The translations under genes and the position numbers were made by a program. From Sphingobacterium spiritivorum ATCC 33861 (lineage in GTDB: Bacteria; Bacteroidota; Bacteroidia; Sphingobacteriales; Sphingobacteriaceae), in NCBI RefSeq assembly GCF_000143765.1, contig NZ_GL379771.1, forward strand, positions 930,001 to 994,000: DNA of 64,000 nucleotides, given 5' to 3'. Positions 18,200 through 27,686 of this stretch are shown in pieces (positions within the stretch are counted from its first letter, which is position 1; each line of letters starts with the position of its first letter). Under the pieces are notes generated by a model. That model made no database searches. It saw only the letters and a program-made list of their open reading frames with translations, and was not told the origin of the DNA.

Positions 18200-18685
18200 C
18201 CGCTGCATGACATAATCATCCAGCACATAGCCAAAATAAGGGATATCTACTTCTTCGGAGACGTGGAATCCCTCTTTTATATAAAAATGGTAAGCCGGAT
18301 TATTCCGGTTTACATTAAGTTCCAATACCTTACAGCCAAACCGTATGCCCTCATCTTCTGCAAATGAAATAAGTCTCCTTCCAAACCCTTTTTTTTGCGC
18401 AACAGCAAGTAAATAAAGTTTTTCTATGCGCAGCACAGCACTATCCTCAGGTTTCAATCTGACAGATAAAAAGCCCTGTTCTTCTCCTTCATCATACAGG
18501 ATATAAAACAAATGCCCTTCTTTCATCAATTGGCTGATTGCAGATGCTGTGTAGCTCTTCTCCAGCATAAATTCAATCTGATCGGCTGATAAGATTTCAG
18601 GGTATGTAGTATAATAACTGGCCCTGCCAATTTGAGCAATAGTTTCCGCTTCCTGCTCAGTTGCTTTTTGGATGGTAATGCTCAT
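18188..18685 (-). CDS. GNAT family N-acetyltransferase
   Basis: This 165-residue protein has the GNAT fold. The acetyl-CoA segment LYLLAVAQKKGFGRRLISFA fits the Q/R-x-x-G-x-G/A motif, and the C-terminal NPAYHFYIKEGFHVSEEV is the usual end. Substrate is unknown. It overlaps the TPK-like gene upstream by 4 bases (ATGA). It is the last gene of the secA-led minus-strand group and overlaps the convergent M28 gene by 12 bases. Confidence 0.9.
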   Translation of the reverse strand: MSITIQKATEQEAETIAQIGRASYYTTYPEILSADQIEFMLEKSYTASAISQLMKEGHLFYILYDEGEEQGFLSVRLKPEDSAVLRIEKLYLLAVAQKKGFGRRLISFAEDEGIRFGCKVLELNVNRNNPAYHFYIKEGFHVSEEVDIPYFGYVLDDYVMQRLLP

Positions 18686-19254
18686 CGTTCTTCTTCAATA
18701 AACAGATATGTAGGTTCCTCAAATTCTATCTTAAAAAATCCTTCGGCAGAAGTTTTATAACGATTATCTCCTATTAATGTTAATCCTGATGTATGAATTT
18801 GATCCGAACCGACAACACGTAATATCTCTCCCTGTGATTTCCACTTTTCATATGGAGACTTTACCAAGACGGTTCTTTTCGTGGTGGATATAATCACCAT
18901 GTCCAGATTGTCTGCATAGGAAAGTAATAACTCAAATGGGATGTGATCTGTAATTACATTGACAGCGCGATGTCCGTTTTCGACAAGATACTGCAGTGCG
19001 CTACTTATATAAGATTGTTCTACTGGAAATATTCGGGTGTGTTCCTGTATATCGATATCATACACCGAATCATGCAGAAAAAGTATATCTACCTTAATAC
19101 CCAGACTTTCGAGCACATCATAACTGGCGTCACTGCTGATAAGGGTAGGGCTCCATTCCAGTAACTGACCCAGGGATTCTTCATCGATAGCATCCAGTAC
19201 ATCTATCAATAAGGCCGGCTCTTGATTTTCACGGACAATGTGGTGAGAAGACAT
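18682..19254 (-). CDS. Thiamine pyrophosphokinase-like protein, function uncertain
   Basis: This 190-residue protein has a segment (PTLISSDASYDVLESLGIK followed by VDILFLHDSV) that resembles the start of thiamine pyrophosphokinases. The usual GGAN and GDFDS residues are not intact. It may be a divergent kinase homologue or a protein that only shares the fold. The gene begins one base after the M20 stop and overlaps the GNAT start by 4 bases. Confidence in a real gene is high and in a thiamine role is low. Confidence 0.6.
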   Translation of the reverse strand: MSSHHIVRENQEPALLIDVLDAIDEESLGQLLEWSPTLISSDASYDVLESLGIKVDILFLHDSVYDIDIQEHTRIFPVEQSYISSALQYLVENGHRAVNVITDHIPFELLLSYADNLDMVIISTTKRTVLVKSPYEKWKSQGEILRVVGSDQIHTSGLTLIGDNRYKTSAEGFFKIEFEEPTYLFIEEER

Positions 19255-19255
19255 A

Positions 19256-20446
19256 TTAATTTCCTAATTTACGAAGTGCAATATAAGCCATCAGACCCAT
19301 ACCTGTTCGTAGTGATTGCTCATCAATATCAAATGTAGGAGTATGTACCGCTGAGGTAATGCCACGGGATGTATTTGCTGTTCCCAATCTATAGAAACAG
19401 GCGTCTGTTTCCTGAGAATAATAAGAAAAATCTTCTGCTGCAGGCCACAGATCCAGATCAACAACATTCTCTTTCCCCAGATAATCTTCGGCCAGTAATC
19501 TGGCCTGACGGGTTGTTAATTCGTCATTAATTAAGAAAGGATAGCCTTTACGTACCTCAAAGTCGCAGACAGCGTCCATGCTTTCGGCTATGCCAACAGC
19601 CATCTTAATCATTTTTTCATGTGCTTCTGCACGCCATTTTTCATCAAATGTTCTGAAAGTTCCTTCCAGATACACTTCATTGGGAACTATATTCGTTGCA
19701 CCATTTGCCTGTACTTTACCCCAGGATAATACTGTAGGTGTACGCGGATCTGCCATACGGCTTACAACCTGCTGTAAAGCGGTGATAATATGTGCTGTGA
19801 TGACGATAGGATCTATATTCTGGTGAGGATGTGCTCCATGGCCGCCTCTGCCCCTCACTGTCATAAACAACTCATCACAGGAAGCCATATACTTACCCTC
19901 TCTGAAACCTACTTTTCCGGTTTCGATAAAAGGCATTACATGTTGTCCAATGATAGATTTGGGTTCCGGGTTATGCAATACTCCTTCTTTGATCATCAGT
20001 GATGCTCCGCCTGGAAGACGTTCTTCTCCTGGCTGAAAGATCAGTTTGACTGTGCCAGAAAAAGTAGATTTGAGACGATGAAGAATCCTGGCAACACCCA
20101 GCAAAGAAGATGTATGGGCATCATGACCGCAGGCATGCATCACACCCTGATTGGATGAACCATATGCTCTGCCTTCTACTTCCTGAATCGGTAAAGCATC
20201 GATATCTGCCCGGAGGGCAATCACCTCTTCGCCGGGAAGATCTCCTTTTACTAATGCCACTACTCCTGTATTGGCCATTGTTGTAAACGGAATATCCAGC
20301 TGTCTTAACTGATCCTGTATGAAAGCAGAGGTATTGTATTCTTCAAAGGAAAGCTCAGGATGCTGATGCAGATGTCTTCTGATAGCTATAATATCATTTA
20401 AAAACTCTTCTGATAGCTGTTGTACCTGTTCCTTTGAAATTGTCAT
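19256..20446 (-). CDS. M20D family amidohydrolase
   Basis: The ATG at 20446 gives 396 residues and is preferred to a TTG three codons upstream. This is an M20D amidohydrolase of the hippuricase/N-acyl-amino-acid hydrolase type. Visible motifs include RRHLHQHPELSFEEY, the metal site HACGHDAHTSSLLGVA, PGEERLPGGASLM and HPHQNIDPI in the lid domain. It lies 11 bases after the SPOR gene and one base before the TPK-like gene, inside the secA-led group. The true substrate cannot be read from sequence. Confidence 0.92.
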   Translation of the reverse strand: MTISKEQVQQLSEEFLNDIIAIRRHLHQHPELSFEEYNTSAFIQDQLRQLDIPFTTMANTGVVALVKGDLPGEEVIALRADIDALPIQEVEGRAYGSSNQGVMHACGHDAHTSSLLGVARILHRLKSTFSGTVKLIFQPGEERLPGGASLMIKEGVLHNPEPKSIIGQHVMPFIETGKVGFREGKYMASCDELFMTVRGRGGHGAHPHQNIDPIVITAHIITALQQVVSRMADPRTPTVLSWGKVQANGATNIVPNEVYLEGTFRTFDEKWRAEAHEKMIKMAVGIAESMDAVCDFEVRKGYPFLINDELTTRQARLLAEDYLGKENVVDLDLWPAAEDFSYYSQETDACFYRLGTANTSRGITSAVHTPTFDIDEQSLRTGMGLMAYIALRKLGN

Positions 20447-20457
20447 GATTAGCAACT

Positions 20458-20919
20458 TTAACGATAGACGTAAACGTCTTCTGTAAAGACGAATACATTA
20501 TCAAACTGAGACCTTAAAATACGCATCAGATTGTTTGCTTCTGAGCGACTTGTAAAGTCTCCCACTTTTACACGGTAGTTTGGCTCGTCATAATTGACAT
20601 AAGCCTCGTACTCTTTATATAGGTTTTTGAATCTTCCCTGTTCAGCATATGCCTCGTTACGGCTGGCTCCGGAAAAGATCTGCACTCTGAATCCCCGAAC
20701 TTTGACGCGCTTCATCTTGGATTTATCCACTACGGAGATTTTTCCTATAGAAACAGTCTTTTTTTCAAGAGAGGGATTAATACCTTCTTCCGATCTGTAG
20801 GCTTGCAGAACCGAGATCAGAGAGTCCTTAAACACCTCAACCCGTCCTGATTGCTGTGCTTTTGCAAACACTGCACATCCAAACATCAAAAAAAATAGTA
20901 TTAATCCCTTTTTATACAT
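20458..20919 (-). CDS. SPOR domain-containing secreted protein
   Basis: The ATG at 20919 gives 153 residues and a signal peptide (MYKKGLILFFLMFGCAVFAK). An upstream start would overlap secA. The C-terminal part has the SPOR-like beta-alpha pattern (VKVRGFRVQIFSGASRNEAY ... YRVKVGDFTSRSEAN). SPOR domains bind denuded peptidoglycan glycan strands, often at division sites. The gene begins 26 bases after the secA stop on the same strand, so it is probably in that operon. Confidence 0.85.
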   Translation of the reverse strand: MYKKGLILFFLMFGCAVFAKAQQSGRVEVFKDSLISVLQAYRSEEGINPSLEKKTVSIGKISVVDKSKMKRVKVRGFRVQIFSGASRNEAYAEQGRFKNLYKEYEAYVNYDEPNYRVKVGDFTSRSEANNLMRILRSQFDNVFVFTEDVYVYR

Positions 20920-20945
20920 AGTGAATACTTTATTCTTCAAAAAGA

Positions 20946-23900
20946 TTAACTGTTTTTGCCGTGGCAATTTTTGTATTTTTTACCTGATCCGCAAGGACAA
21001 TCATCGTTTCTGCCTACAGTAGCTTCTTTACGGATAGGCTGTGTAACCGCATTTTCTCTGGTGTCCTGTACATCTTCATCACTCACTCCGGTCGGAGAAG
21101 TCAGTTCTGCTTTTGAAGCGACCACTCTTGCCGGTTGTGCAGGTATAGGGCGAGCTTCAGCGACTTCCTGTGTCTGACCCGGGATTTCTCCTTTAAATAA
21201 GAAGCTGACAATTTCTTTATTCATCGAAGCTAACATCGATTTAAATAAAGAGTATGCTTCCATTTTATAGATAATAATCGGATCTTTCTGCTCGTATACC
21301 GCATTCTGAACAGACTGTTTCAAGTCGTCCATCTCACGAAGATGCTCTTTCCAGGCTTCGTCGATCAACGCCAATACTATACCTTTTTCGAATGATTTGA
21401 ATACTTCTCTACCGTTTGTTTCGATTGCCTTTTTCAGATTAGTTGCAACCTGAATACCACGAATACCATCCGTAAAAGGGACAACCACATTCTCGATAAC
21501 ATTACCACGCTCTGCAAACACGTTCGACAGTACAGGCAATGTTTGCTTTCCGATCTGAACTGCTTTATTGTGATAATGATTGATCACCTGATCAAACAAA
21601 CGATCTGTTAATGTAGTAATATTACTTTGTGCAAATTCTTCTGCTGTAACTTCCGGATCCAAAGCAAATAATCTGATCACTTCAAGTTGGAATTCTTCGA
21701 AAGATCCTCCTTCTTTTGCTTCAGCTACGATATCCTCAACAACATCAAAAATAGTGTTATTCAAATCTACATCCAGACGCTCTCCGAATAATGCATTTTT
21801 ACGTTTAGTATAAATAACTGTACGCTGTGAGTTCATCACATCATCGTATTCCAGTAAACGTTTACGGATGCCGAAGTTATTTTCCTCTACTTTACGTTGT
21901 GCACGTTCAATAGATTTGGTCAGCATACTGTGTTGCATTTCTTCGCCTTCTTCCACACCCATTTTTACCATGATGTTAGAAATACGCTCAGAGGCAAACA
22001 GACGCATCAGGTTGTCTTCCAGAGAAACGAAGAACTGAGAAGAACCCGGATCTCCCTGACGACCGGCACGACCTCTCAGCTGACGGTCTACACGACGTGA
22101 TTCGTGGCGCTCCGTACCGATGATAGCCAGACCACCTGCTTTGATGACATCTTCACTAAGCTTAATATCCGTACCACGACCCGCCATGTTTGTAGCGATA
22201 GTCACCGTTCCGGCCTTACCTGCTTCAGCAACGATATCTGCCTCCTTCTGGTGTAATTTAGCATTCAGTACATTGTGTTTGATACCTCTCATCTTCAACA
22301 TACGGCTTAGCAATTCGGAGATCTCCACTGAAGTCGTACCCACCAGTACAGGGCGGCCTTCTTCTGTCAGTCTTTGTATCTCCATTGCTACTGCATTGTA
22401 TTTCTCACGAGCTGTACGATAGATCAGGTCATTTCTGTCATCACGCTGAATTGCTCTGTTTGTCGGGATTTCTACAACATCTAATTTGTAGATTTCCCAA
22501 AGCTCTCCTGCTTCTGTAGATGCTGTACCCGTCATACCTGACAATTTGTGGTACATACGGAAGTAGTTCTGTAAAGTAATCGTAGCGTATGTCTGAGTAG
22601 CATCTTCTACTTTTACATTCTCTTTTGCTTCAATCGCCTGATGAAGACCGTCTGAATAACGACGTCCTTCCATGATACGGCCTGTCTGCTCATCTACGAT
22701 TTTTACTTTTCCGTCATCAACGATATACTGATCATCTATTTCGAATAACGTATATGCTTTTAATAGCTGGTTGATAGAATGAATACGCTCAGATTTAACA
22801 GCGTAGTCACGTAACAGCTCTTCTTTTTTATGAACTTTCTCTTCTGTAGTAAGTGTTGATTTTTCAATTTCAGCAATCTCTGTACCTACATCCGGAAGAA
22901 TAAAGAAGCTAGGATCTTCACCTGATGCCGTGATCAGTTCGATCCCTTTATCTGTCAGTTCGACCTGATTATTTTTTTCATCGATGACGAAAAATAATTC
23001 CTTATCTACCTTAGGCATCTGGCGGTTTTGCTCCGCCATGTAATAGTTTTCTACTTTCTGAAGAATTTGTCTGTTACCACCTTCACTCAGGAATTTGATT
23101 AATGCTTTATTTTTTGGAAGACCTCTGTAAGCACGTAATAAGGACATTCCTCCGCCTTCTACATCTGAATCACCGGCATTGATTGCTTTTTTAGCATCAT
23201 TCAGAACAGTATTGATATAGTTTTTCTGTGCATTTACCAATCTCTCGATACGTGGTTTCAGTTGGTAGAACTCATGTTCATCACCACGCGGAATAGGTCC
23301 GGAGATAATCAACGGTGTTCTGGCATCATCAATTAATACAGAGTCAACCTCATCGATCATGGCATAGTGCAGTTTGCCCTGTACCAGTGCATCTGGGGTC
23401 TGCGTCATATTGTCACGCAGGTAGTCAAAACCAAATTCGTTATTTGTACCGTAAACAATATCAGAAGCGTATGCTTTACGACGTTGCGGAGAATTTGGCT
23501 GGTGCTTGTCTATACAGTCTACACTCAATCCGTGGAACTCGAATAACGGGCCATTCCACTCCGAGTCACGACGAGCAAGATAATCATTGACCGTTACGAT
23601 GTGAACTCCCTGTCCTGAAAGGGCATTCAGATAAGTAGGTAATGTTCCTACTAATGTTTTACCCTCCCCTGTAGACATCTCGGAAATTTTACCCTGATGT
23701 AATACGATACCACCAATCAACTGCACATCATAGTGAACCATGTTCCATTTCACTTCTGTACCTGCAGCAATCCATGTATTTTTCCAGAACGCTTTATCAC
23801 CATCTATAATGACATTCGGTTTGCGGGATGCTATTTCTCTGTCAAACTCAGAAGCCGTAACTTCCAGCTGATCATTTTCGGAAAGACGTCTTGCTGTTTC

Positions 23901-24245
23901 TTTTACCACTGCAAATGCTTCAGGTAAAATCTCCATTAACACTTCTTCCAGTTTTTTATCACGATCCTTTTTCAGCTTATCTATTTTATCATAGATTTCT
24001 GTTTTATGCATCATATCGACATCATCAGCATCTGCCTCTGTTTTCAGGGCATTGATTTCCTCATCGATATCAGCTAAGTATTCTTTAATTCGGTTTTTGA
24101 AGTCTGTTGTCTTAGAGCGTAGCTCATCATTGGTTATACTGGATAACTTTTCGTATTCAGCTTTAATTTTGGTAACAATAGGTTGGATACCTTTGATATC
24201 CCTTTCGGATTTACTACCAAATAATTTACTTAAAAATTTTAACAT
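20946..24245 (-). CDS. secA: Protein translocase ATPase SecA
   Basis: This 1099-residue protein is SecA, the motor that drives pre-proteins through SecYEG. The N-terminal nucleotide-binding fold has the GEGKT Walker A motif ([20 protein letters not shown]) and DEVDS. The second ATPase domain shows NMAGRGTDI and [13 protein letters not shown]. It is about 200 residues longer than E. coli SecA, mainly through inserts typical of Bacteroidota, including one after the PPXD region. The C-terminal zinc motif [14 protein letters not shown] (SEC-C) is intact. It leads a minus-strand group down to about 18188. Confidence 0.97.
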   Translation of the reverse strand: MLKFLSKLFGSKSERDIKGIQPIVTKIKAEYEKLSSITNDELRSKTTDFKNRIKEYLADIDEEINALKTEADADDVDMMHKTEIYDKIDKLKKDRDKKLEEVLMEILPEAFAVVKETARRLSENDQLEVTASEFDREIASRKPNVIIDGDKAFWKNTWIAAGTEVKWNMVHYDVQLIGGIVLHQGKISEMSTGEGKTLVGTLPTYLNALSGQGVHIVTVNDYLARRDSEWNGPLFEFHGLSVDCIDKHQPNSPQRRKAYASDIVYGTNNEFGFDYLRDNMTQTPDALVQGKLHYAMIDEVDSVLIDDARTPLIISGPIPRGDEHEFYQLKPRIERLVNAQKNYINTVLNDAKKAINAGDSDVEGGGMSLLRAYRGLPKNKALIKFLSEGGNRQILQKVENYYMAEQNRQMPKVDKELFFVIDEKNNQVELTDKGIELITASGEDPSFFILPDVGTEIAEIEKSTLTTEEKVHKKEELLRDYAVKSERIHSINQLLKAYTLFEIDDQYIVDDGKVKIVDEQTGRIMEGRRYSDGLHQAIEAKENVKVEDATQTYATITLQNYFRMYHKLSGMTGTASTEAGELWEIYKLDVVEIPTNRAIQRDDRNDLIYRTAREKYNAVAMEIQRLTEEGRPVLVGTTSVEISELLSRMLKMRGIKHNVLNAKLHQKEADIVAEAGKAGTVTIATNMAGRGTDIKLSEDVIKAGGLAIIGTERHESRRVDRQLRGRAGRQGDPGSSQFFVSLEDNLMRLFASERISNIMVKMGVEEGEEMQHSMLTKSIERAQRKVEENNFGIRKRLLEYDDVMNSQRTVIYTKRKNALFGERLDVDLNNTIFDVVEDIVAEAKEGGSFEEFQLEVIRLFALDPEVTAEEFAQSNITTLTDRLFDQVINHYHNKAVQIGKQTLPVLSNVFAERGNVIENVVVPFTDGIRGIQVATNLKKAIETNGREVFKSFEKGIVLALIDEAWKEHLREMDDLKQSVQNAVYEQKDPIIIYKMEAYSLFKSMLASMNKEIVSFLFKGEIPGQTQEVAEARPIPAQPARVVASKAELTSPTGVSDEDVQDTRENAVTQPIRKEATVGRNDDCPCGSGKKYKNCHGKNS

Positions 24246-24383
24246 AATTTTTTATCTATCTCAATTTATAGCATTTCGCAATAATGACTCCAAAACTATT
24301 TTGCAGACAATTTGACACTAATCGGGCAAATTTAGTTATTAGATATGATAACTTACAAAATCACCTGCTTTTTTTTATTGATT

Positions 24384-25256
24384 TTAAGAAAGAAACAATT
24401 TCTTGTCCGTATCGGGGATCAGCTTTAATGCCAAAGCCTTATCAAACATATAGGCAATAGCCTTTCTGCCCTCAGTCCCCAGGTCTCTGGAATACGAATT
24501 GACATAAAGCTCAATATGCTTGTACATCACTTCTTCACTCATTTCCTGTGCATGCGAACGGATAAAGTCCAGTCCGGACTTTGGATGTTCAAAAGCAAAG
24601 GCTACGCTCTTCTTCAATATGCGGTTAAGCTTTTGTTTCACCTCATCTTCTATCCCTCTCCTGACCACAATACCGCCCAGCGGAATGGGGTATCCGGTCG
24701 TCTTTTCCCAAAAATCACCCAGATCAACTACTTTATGAAGTCCCTTATCTTCATATGTGAATCTATTCTCGTGAATAATCAGGCCCAGATCAATGTCGCC
24801 GTCAATCAAAGCCTGTTCAATACCCGAGAAAACGACTTCCTGTTTATTTTGCAATTGTGGAAAAGCCAGGCCTAAAAGAAAATTTGCAGTGGTGTACTTT
24901 CCCGGAATCCCTATTCTCAAATCTGCCAGATCAGCATTTAAGGTACCTTTAGTATCCAGAGATTCTTTCAGTCGCTCTGCCAATTTTTCATCTTTTGTGA
25001 TCAGCAAAGGGCCGACACCAAATCCAAGAGCACTTCCCGCATCCAGTAATTCATAGTCTTCTACAGCATAGGCGAAGGCATGGTAACTCAGCTTAGTCAC
25101 ATCCAGTTGCTGCTGAAAAGCTTTTTGATTAAGGGTTTCCACATCCTGGTATTCCACTTCAAAACTCAACCCTTCTGTATCTATCTTATTGTGAATGAGC
25201 GCATCGAAGATAAACGTATCATTAGGGCATGGAGAAAAACCTAATGTTAATTTCAT
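24384..25256 (-). CDS. mqnD: 1,4-dihydroxy-6-naphthoate synthase (futalosine pathway)
   Basis: This 290-residue protein is MqnD, which converts cyclic dehypoxanthinylfutalosine to 1,4-dihydroxy-6-naphthoate in menaquinone synthesis. Its start GFSPCPNDTFIFDAL and the ALGFGVGPLLITK motif are typical, and the fold is that of a periplasmic binding protein. This implies the futalosine route rather than MenB/MenE. Other mqn genes are not in the window. Its start shares one base with the stop of the preceding 87-residue gene, so translation is likely coupled. Confidence 0.92.
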   Translation of the reverse strand: MKLTLGFSPCPNDTFIFDALIHNKIDTEGLSFEVEYQDVETLNQKAFQQQLDVTKLSYHAFAYAVEDYELLDAGSALGFGVGPLLITKDEKLAERLKESLDTKGTLNADLADLRIGIPGKYTTANFLLGLAFPQLQNKQEVVFSGIEQALIDGDIDLGLIIHENRFTYEDKGLHKVVDLGDFWEKTTGYPIPLGGIVVRRGIEDEVKQKLNRILKKSVAFAFEHPKSGLDFIRSHAQEMSEEVMYKHIELYVNSYSRDLGTEGRKAIAYMFDKALALKLIPDTDKKLFLS

Positions 25257-25519
25257 TATCCAAATATTTTTAATGTATAAATCAATATGACTGTTCCTGC
25301 AAATGTAACCAACATAATACCCCTGGCCGTCTGCTCTTTGTCATTTCTATAAAAGTAACGGAGCATAACCAGATTGACCAATCCGGCGATGAAATACAAC
25401 ATCGCAGGCTTATTGGCTGACAGCATAGTCTCCAGGCTGGTATAGGTTGTCAAGAGATATGCGATCACCGGAGCAATTATGCCTAATGCTATCCCGATCA
25501 AAAAGTTATTTTTCTGCAT
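25256..25519 (-). CDS. Small membrane protein between surE and mqnD
   Basis: This 87-residue protein has three hydrophobic segments (IGIALGIIAPVIAYLLT, PAMLYFIAGLVNLVMLRYF, GIMLVTFAGTVILIYTL), so it is an integral membrane protein. I recognise no family. It lies 8 bases after surE and shares its stop base with the mqnD start, forming a surE-ORF-mqnD operon. Any link to menaquinone or to nucleotide hydrolysis is guesswork. Confidence 0.75.
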   Translation of the reverse strand: MQKNNFLIGIALGIIAPVIAYLLTTYTSLETMLSANKPAMLYFIAGLVNLVMLRYFYRNDKEQTARGIMLVTFAGTVILIYTLKIFG

Positions 25520-25527
25520 GATTCCGA

Positions 25528-26301
25528 TTAAACATCAAAACTCCAAGAATTCAACTCCGGAATAGCATGATGTGCAGTCATGTCATATTGTGTAGGAACG
25601 ACAGATACATATCCATGATTGAGAGCATGTGCATCTGTATCTTCTCCCCGGTCTTCCAGTTGAAATTTGCCGGTAAGCCAGAAATAATCCCGGTTGTGCG
25701 GATCTACACGTTCATCAAACTCTTCTACCCAGCGTGCTCCTGCCTGACGGCAGATCTTAATTCCTTTAATATCGTTTCCTTGCGGAAAATTGACGTTTAA
25801 CAAGGTGTTCTTTGGCAATCCGTTGTTGAGTACCTGTTGAGTTATACTCACTATATAAGGCCTGCAGGGATCAAAGTTAGCATCGTATGTAAAATCATCC
25901 AGAGAAAATCCGATAGAAGGGATAGATTCAATAGCCCCTTCAACCGCAGCCGACATTGTCCCGGAGTACAGAACATTAATAGAATTATTAAGGCCATGAT
26001 TGATACCTGATACACAGATATCCGGTTTCTTACCTTTGAAAATCTTATTTACGGCCAGTTTTACGCAATCTACAGGAGTTCCGGAACATTTGTACATTTC
26101 TACTCCTTCATAAAGGTTTACTTTATCCAGTCGTAGAGGTTTTCCTATAGTGATCGCATGTCCCATTCCCGATTGCGGGCTGTCAGGAGCGACGACGACC
26201 ACATGTCCCAGTTTTTGCATTTCTTCGATAAGCACCTTTATTCCCGGTGCTGTTATACCGTCATCGTTAACCACTAATATGGTTGGCTTCTTTTTTACCA
26301 T
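25528..26301 (-). CDS. surE: 5'/3'-nucleotidase SurE
   Basis: This 257-residue protein is the metal-dependent nucleoside monophosphatase SurE. The N-terminus carries the NDDG metal motif (ILVVNDDGITAPGIKVL), followed by VVAPDSPQSGMGHAIT and SGTPVDCVKLA, and later SGINHGLNNS. It is active on nucleoside 5'- and 3'-monophosphates in stationary phase in studied bacteria. It leads the surE-ORF-mqnD group. A terminator of the upstream csbD gene lies just above it. Confidence 0.96.
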   Translation of the reverse strand: MVKKKPTILVVNDDGITAPGIKVLIEEMQKLGHVVVVAPDSPQSGMGHAITIGKPLRLDKVNLYEGVEMYKCSGTPVDCVKLAVNKIFKGKKPDICVSGINHGLNNSINVLYSGTMSAAVEGAIESIPSIGFSLDDFTYDANFDPCRPYIVSITQQVLNNGLPKNTLLNVNFPQGNDIKGIKICRQAGARWVEEFDERVDPHNRDYFWLTGKFQLEDRGEDTDAHALNHGYVSVVPTQYDMTAHHAIPELNSWSFDV

Positions 26302-26320
26302 ACTGCTAATTTAGAAAGAA

Positions 26321-26356
26321 AAAAAGAAAGCGCTAGCTAAATTAGCTAACGCTTAA
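26321..26356 (-). terminator. Terminator downstream of csbD
   Basis: AGCGcTAGCTAA / TTAGCTAaCGCT (about 26329-26353) forms a stem of 12 pairs with one mismatch and a one-base centre. On the minus strand it is followed by a T-rich run. Confidence 0.75.
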
Positions 26357-26381
26357 CGATCTTATTACAATAACTAAAGGA

Positions 26382-26567
26382 TTACAAACTGTTAAACCAG
26401 TTTTCTACTTCTTCCTTCGTTTTTCCAGTTTTCTTTTGAATGCGGCCCAACAGTTCATCGGCTTTTCCTTCTTCGTACAACAAATCATCATCTGTCAAAT
26501 CTGCATACGACTGTTTAACTTTACCTTTTAATTCGTTCCAACGGCCTTCCCATGTTAATTTACTCAT
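26382..26567 (-). CDS. CsbD family stress-response protein
   Basis: This 61-residue acidic and lysine-rich protein starts [20 protein letters not shown] and contains [20 protein letters not shown], the usual CsbD pattern. CsbD proteins are small, often induced by general stress, and of unknown mechanism. Unusually for this genome, it has a perfect Shine-Dalgarno AAAGGAGG six bases before the ATG (26574-26581). It is a monocistronic gene with its own terminator. Confidence 0.93.
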   Translation of the reverse strand: MSKLTWEGRWNELKGKVKQSYADLTDDDLLYEEGKADELLGRIQKKTGKTKEEVENWFNSL

Positions 26568-26573
26568 CTTTTT

Positions 26574-26581
26574 CCTCCTTT
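26574..26581 (-). promoter_or_regulatory. Perfect Shine-Dalgarno before csbD
   Basis: The minus strand reads AAAGGAGG six bases before the csbD ATG. Most genes in this window have no such sequence, as expected for Bacteroidota, so it stands out. Confidence 0.8.
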
Positions 26582-26834
26582 GTTTTAGTTTAAAAAATTT
26601 TGAGAATGTAATAAGATAACAACCTCAGCCCCCATTTTGTTTTGGAAGAAGGACTATTCTACAGCACTCTTCTTATAATCAGCTCTTTATATTTTACATT
26701 TATCTGCCCTTTAATCTTTATTTTTACTTTCATAAATGATTGAAAACCTTTTCGTAGAATTATGTGTCAATCCCGTCTAAAACCGTTAATTTAGAAATTT
26801 ATTCACCCCTCATTACGATTAAATTTTTTCTAAC

Positions 26835-27680
26835 ATGAAAACAATATTTGAATCCAGATACGCCATCGGTCCTCAGGAAAGCAAAACTCTTGACACCGCT
26901 GGTCTCAGAAAAAACTTTTTGATAGAAAAGCTCTTTGATGCAGATCAAATTCATTTTGTATATACACACTATGATCGTTATATGGCCGGAGGCGCAATGC
27001 CTGTATCCGGAAAAATCAAATTAGATACGATTCCTGAATTATTGAAAGAAGAGTATTTTTTGAGTCGCCGTGAATTGGGTATTATCAATGTCGGTGGAAA
27101 AGGTTCGGTAGAGGTTGACGGAACGGTATATGAACTGGACTACAAAGAGGCGCTGTATATAGGAAAAGGAAATAAAGAGATTTTCTTTAGCAGTGAGGAT
27201 GCTCAAAAACCAGCCAAATTCTATATGAATTCCACGCCTGCACACCGTAGTTTCCCAACGAAAAAAGTAACGAAGGAAACGGCCATCAAAAAAGAACTGG
27301 GAACATTGGAAACAGCTAATCACCGTACCATTAATCAAATGTTACTGAATACGGTACTGGAAACTTGTCAGCTGCAGATGGGGATGACTGAGCTTCAGCC
27401 GGGCTCTGTCTGGAACACGATGCCGGCACATACACACGACCGCCGCATGGAAGTCTATTTTTACTTCGAAGTTCCTCAGGAGCAGTCGGTCTGTCATTTT
27501 ATGGGACAACCGGATGAAACAAGACATATCTGGATGCAAAATGATCAGGCAGTAATATCTCCGCCATGGTCCATACATTCTGGCGCCGGGACAAGTAATT
27601 ATACTTTTATCTGGGGAATGGCCGGTGAAAACCTGGACTATGATGATATGGACAAAGTGGCAATAAACGACTTAAAATAA
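26835..27680 (+). CDS. kduI: 5-dehydro-4-deoxy-D-glucuronate isomerase
   Basis: This 281-residue protein is KduI, a cupin that isomerises 5-keto-4-deoxyuronate (from pectin, alginate-like or glycosaminoglycan unsaturated uronates) to 2,5-diketo-3-deoxygluconate. The metal motif MPAHTHDRRMEVYFYFEVP and the late ISPPWSIHSGAG are present. Length matches the E. coli enzyme. It is the first gene of a cassette with a DUF4861 gene and kduD. Its downstream partner kduD carries out the next step of the same path. Confidence 0.96.
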   Translation: MKTIFESRYAIGPQESKTLDTAGLRKNFLIEKLFDADQIHFVYTHYDRYMAGGAMPVSGKIKLDTIPELLKEEYFLSRRELGIINVGGKGSVEVDGTVYELDYKEALYIGKGNKEIFFSSEDAQKPAKFYMNSTPAHRSFPTKKVTKETAIKKELGTLETANHRTINQMLLNTVLETCQLQMGMTELQPGSVWNTMPAHTHDRRMEVYFYFEVPQEQSVCHFMGQPDETRHIWMQNDQAVISPPWSIHSGAGTSNYTFIWGMAGENLDYDDMDKVAINDLK

Positions 27681-27686
27681 ATAAAG

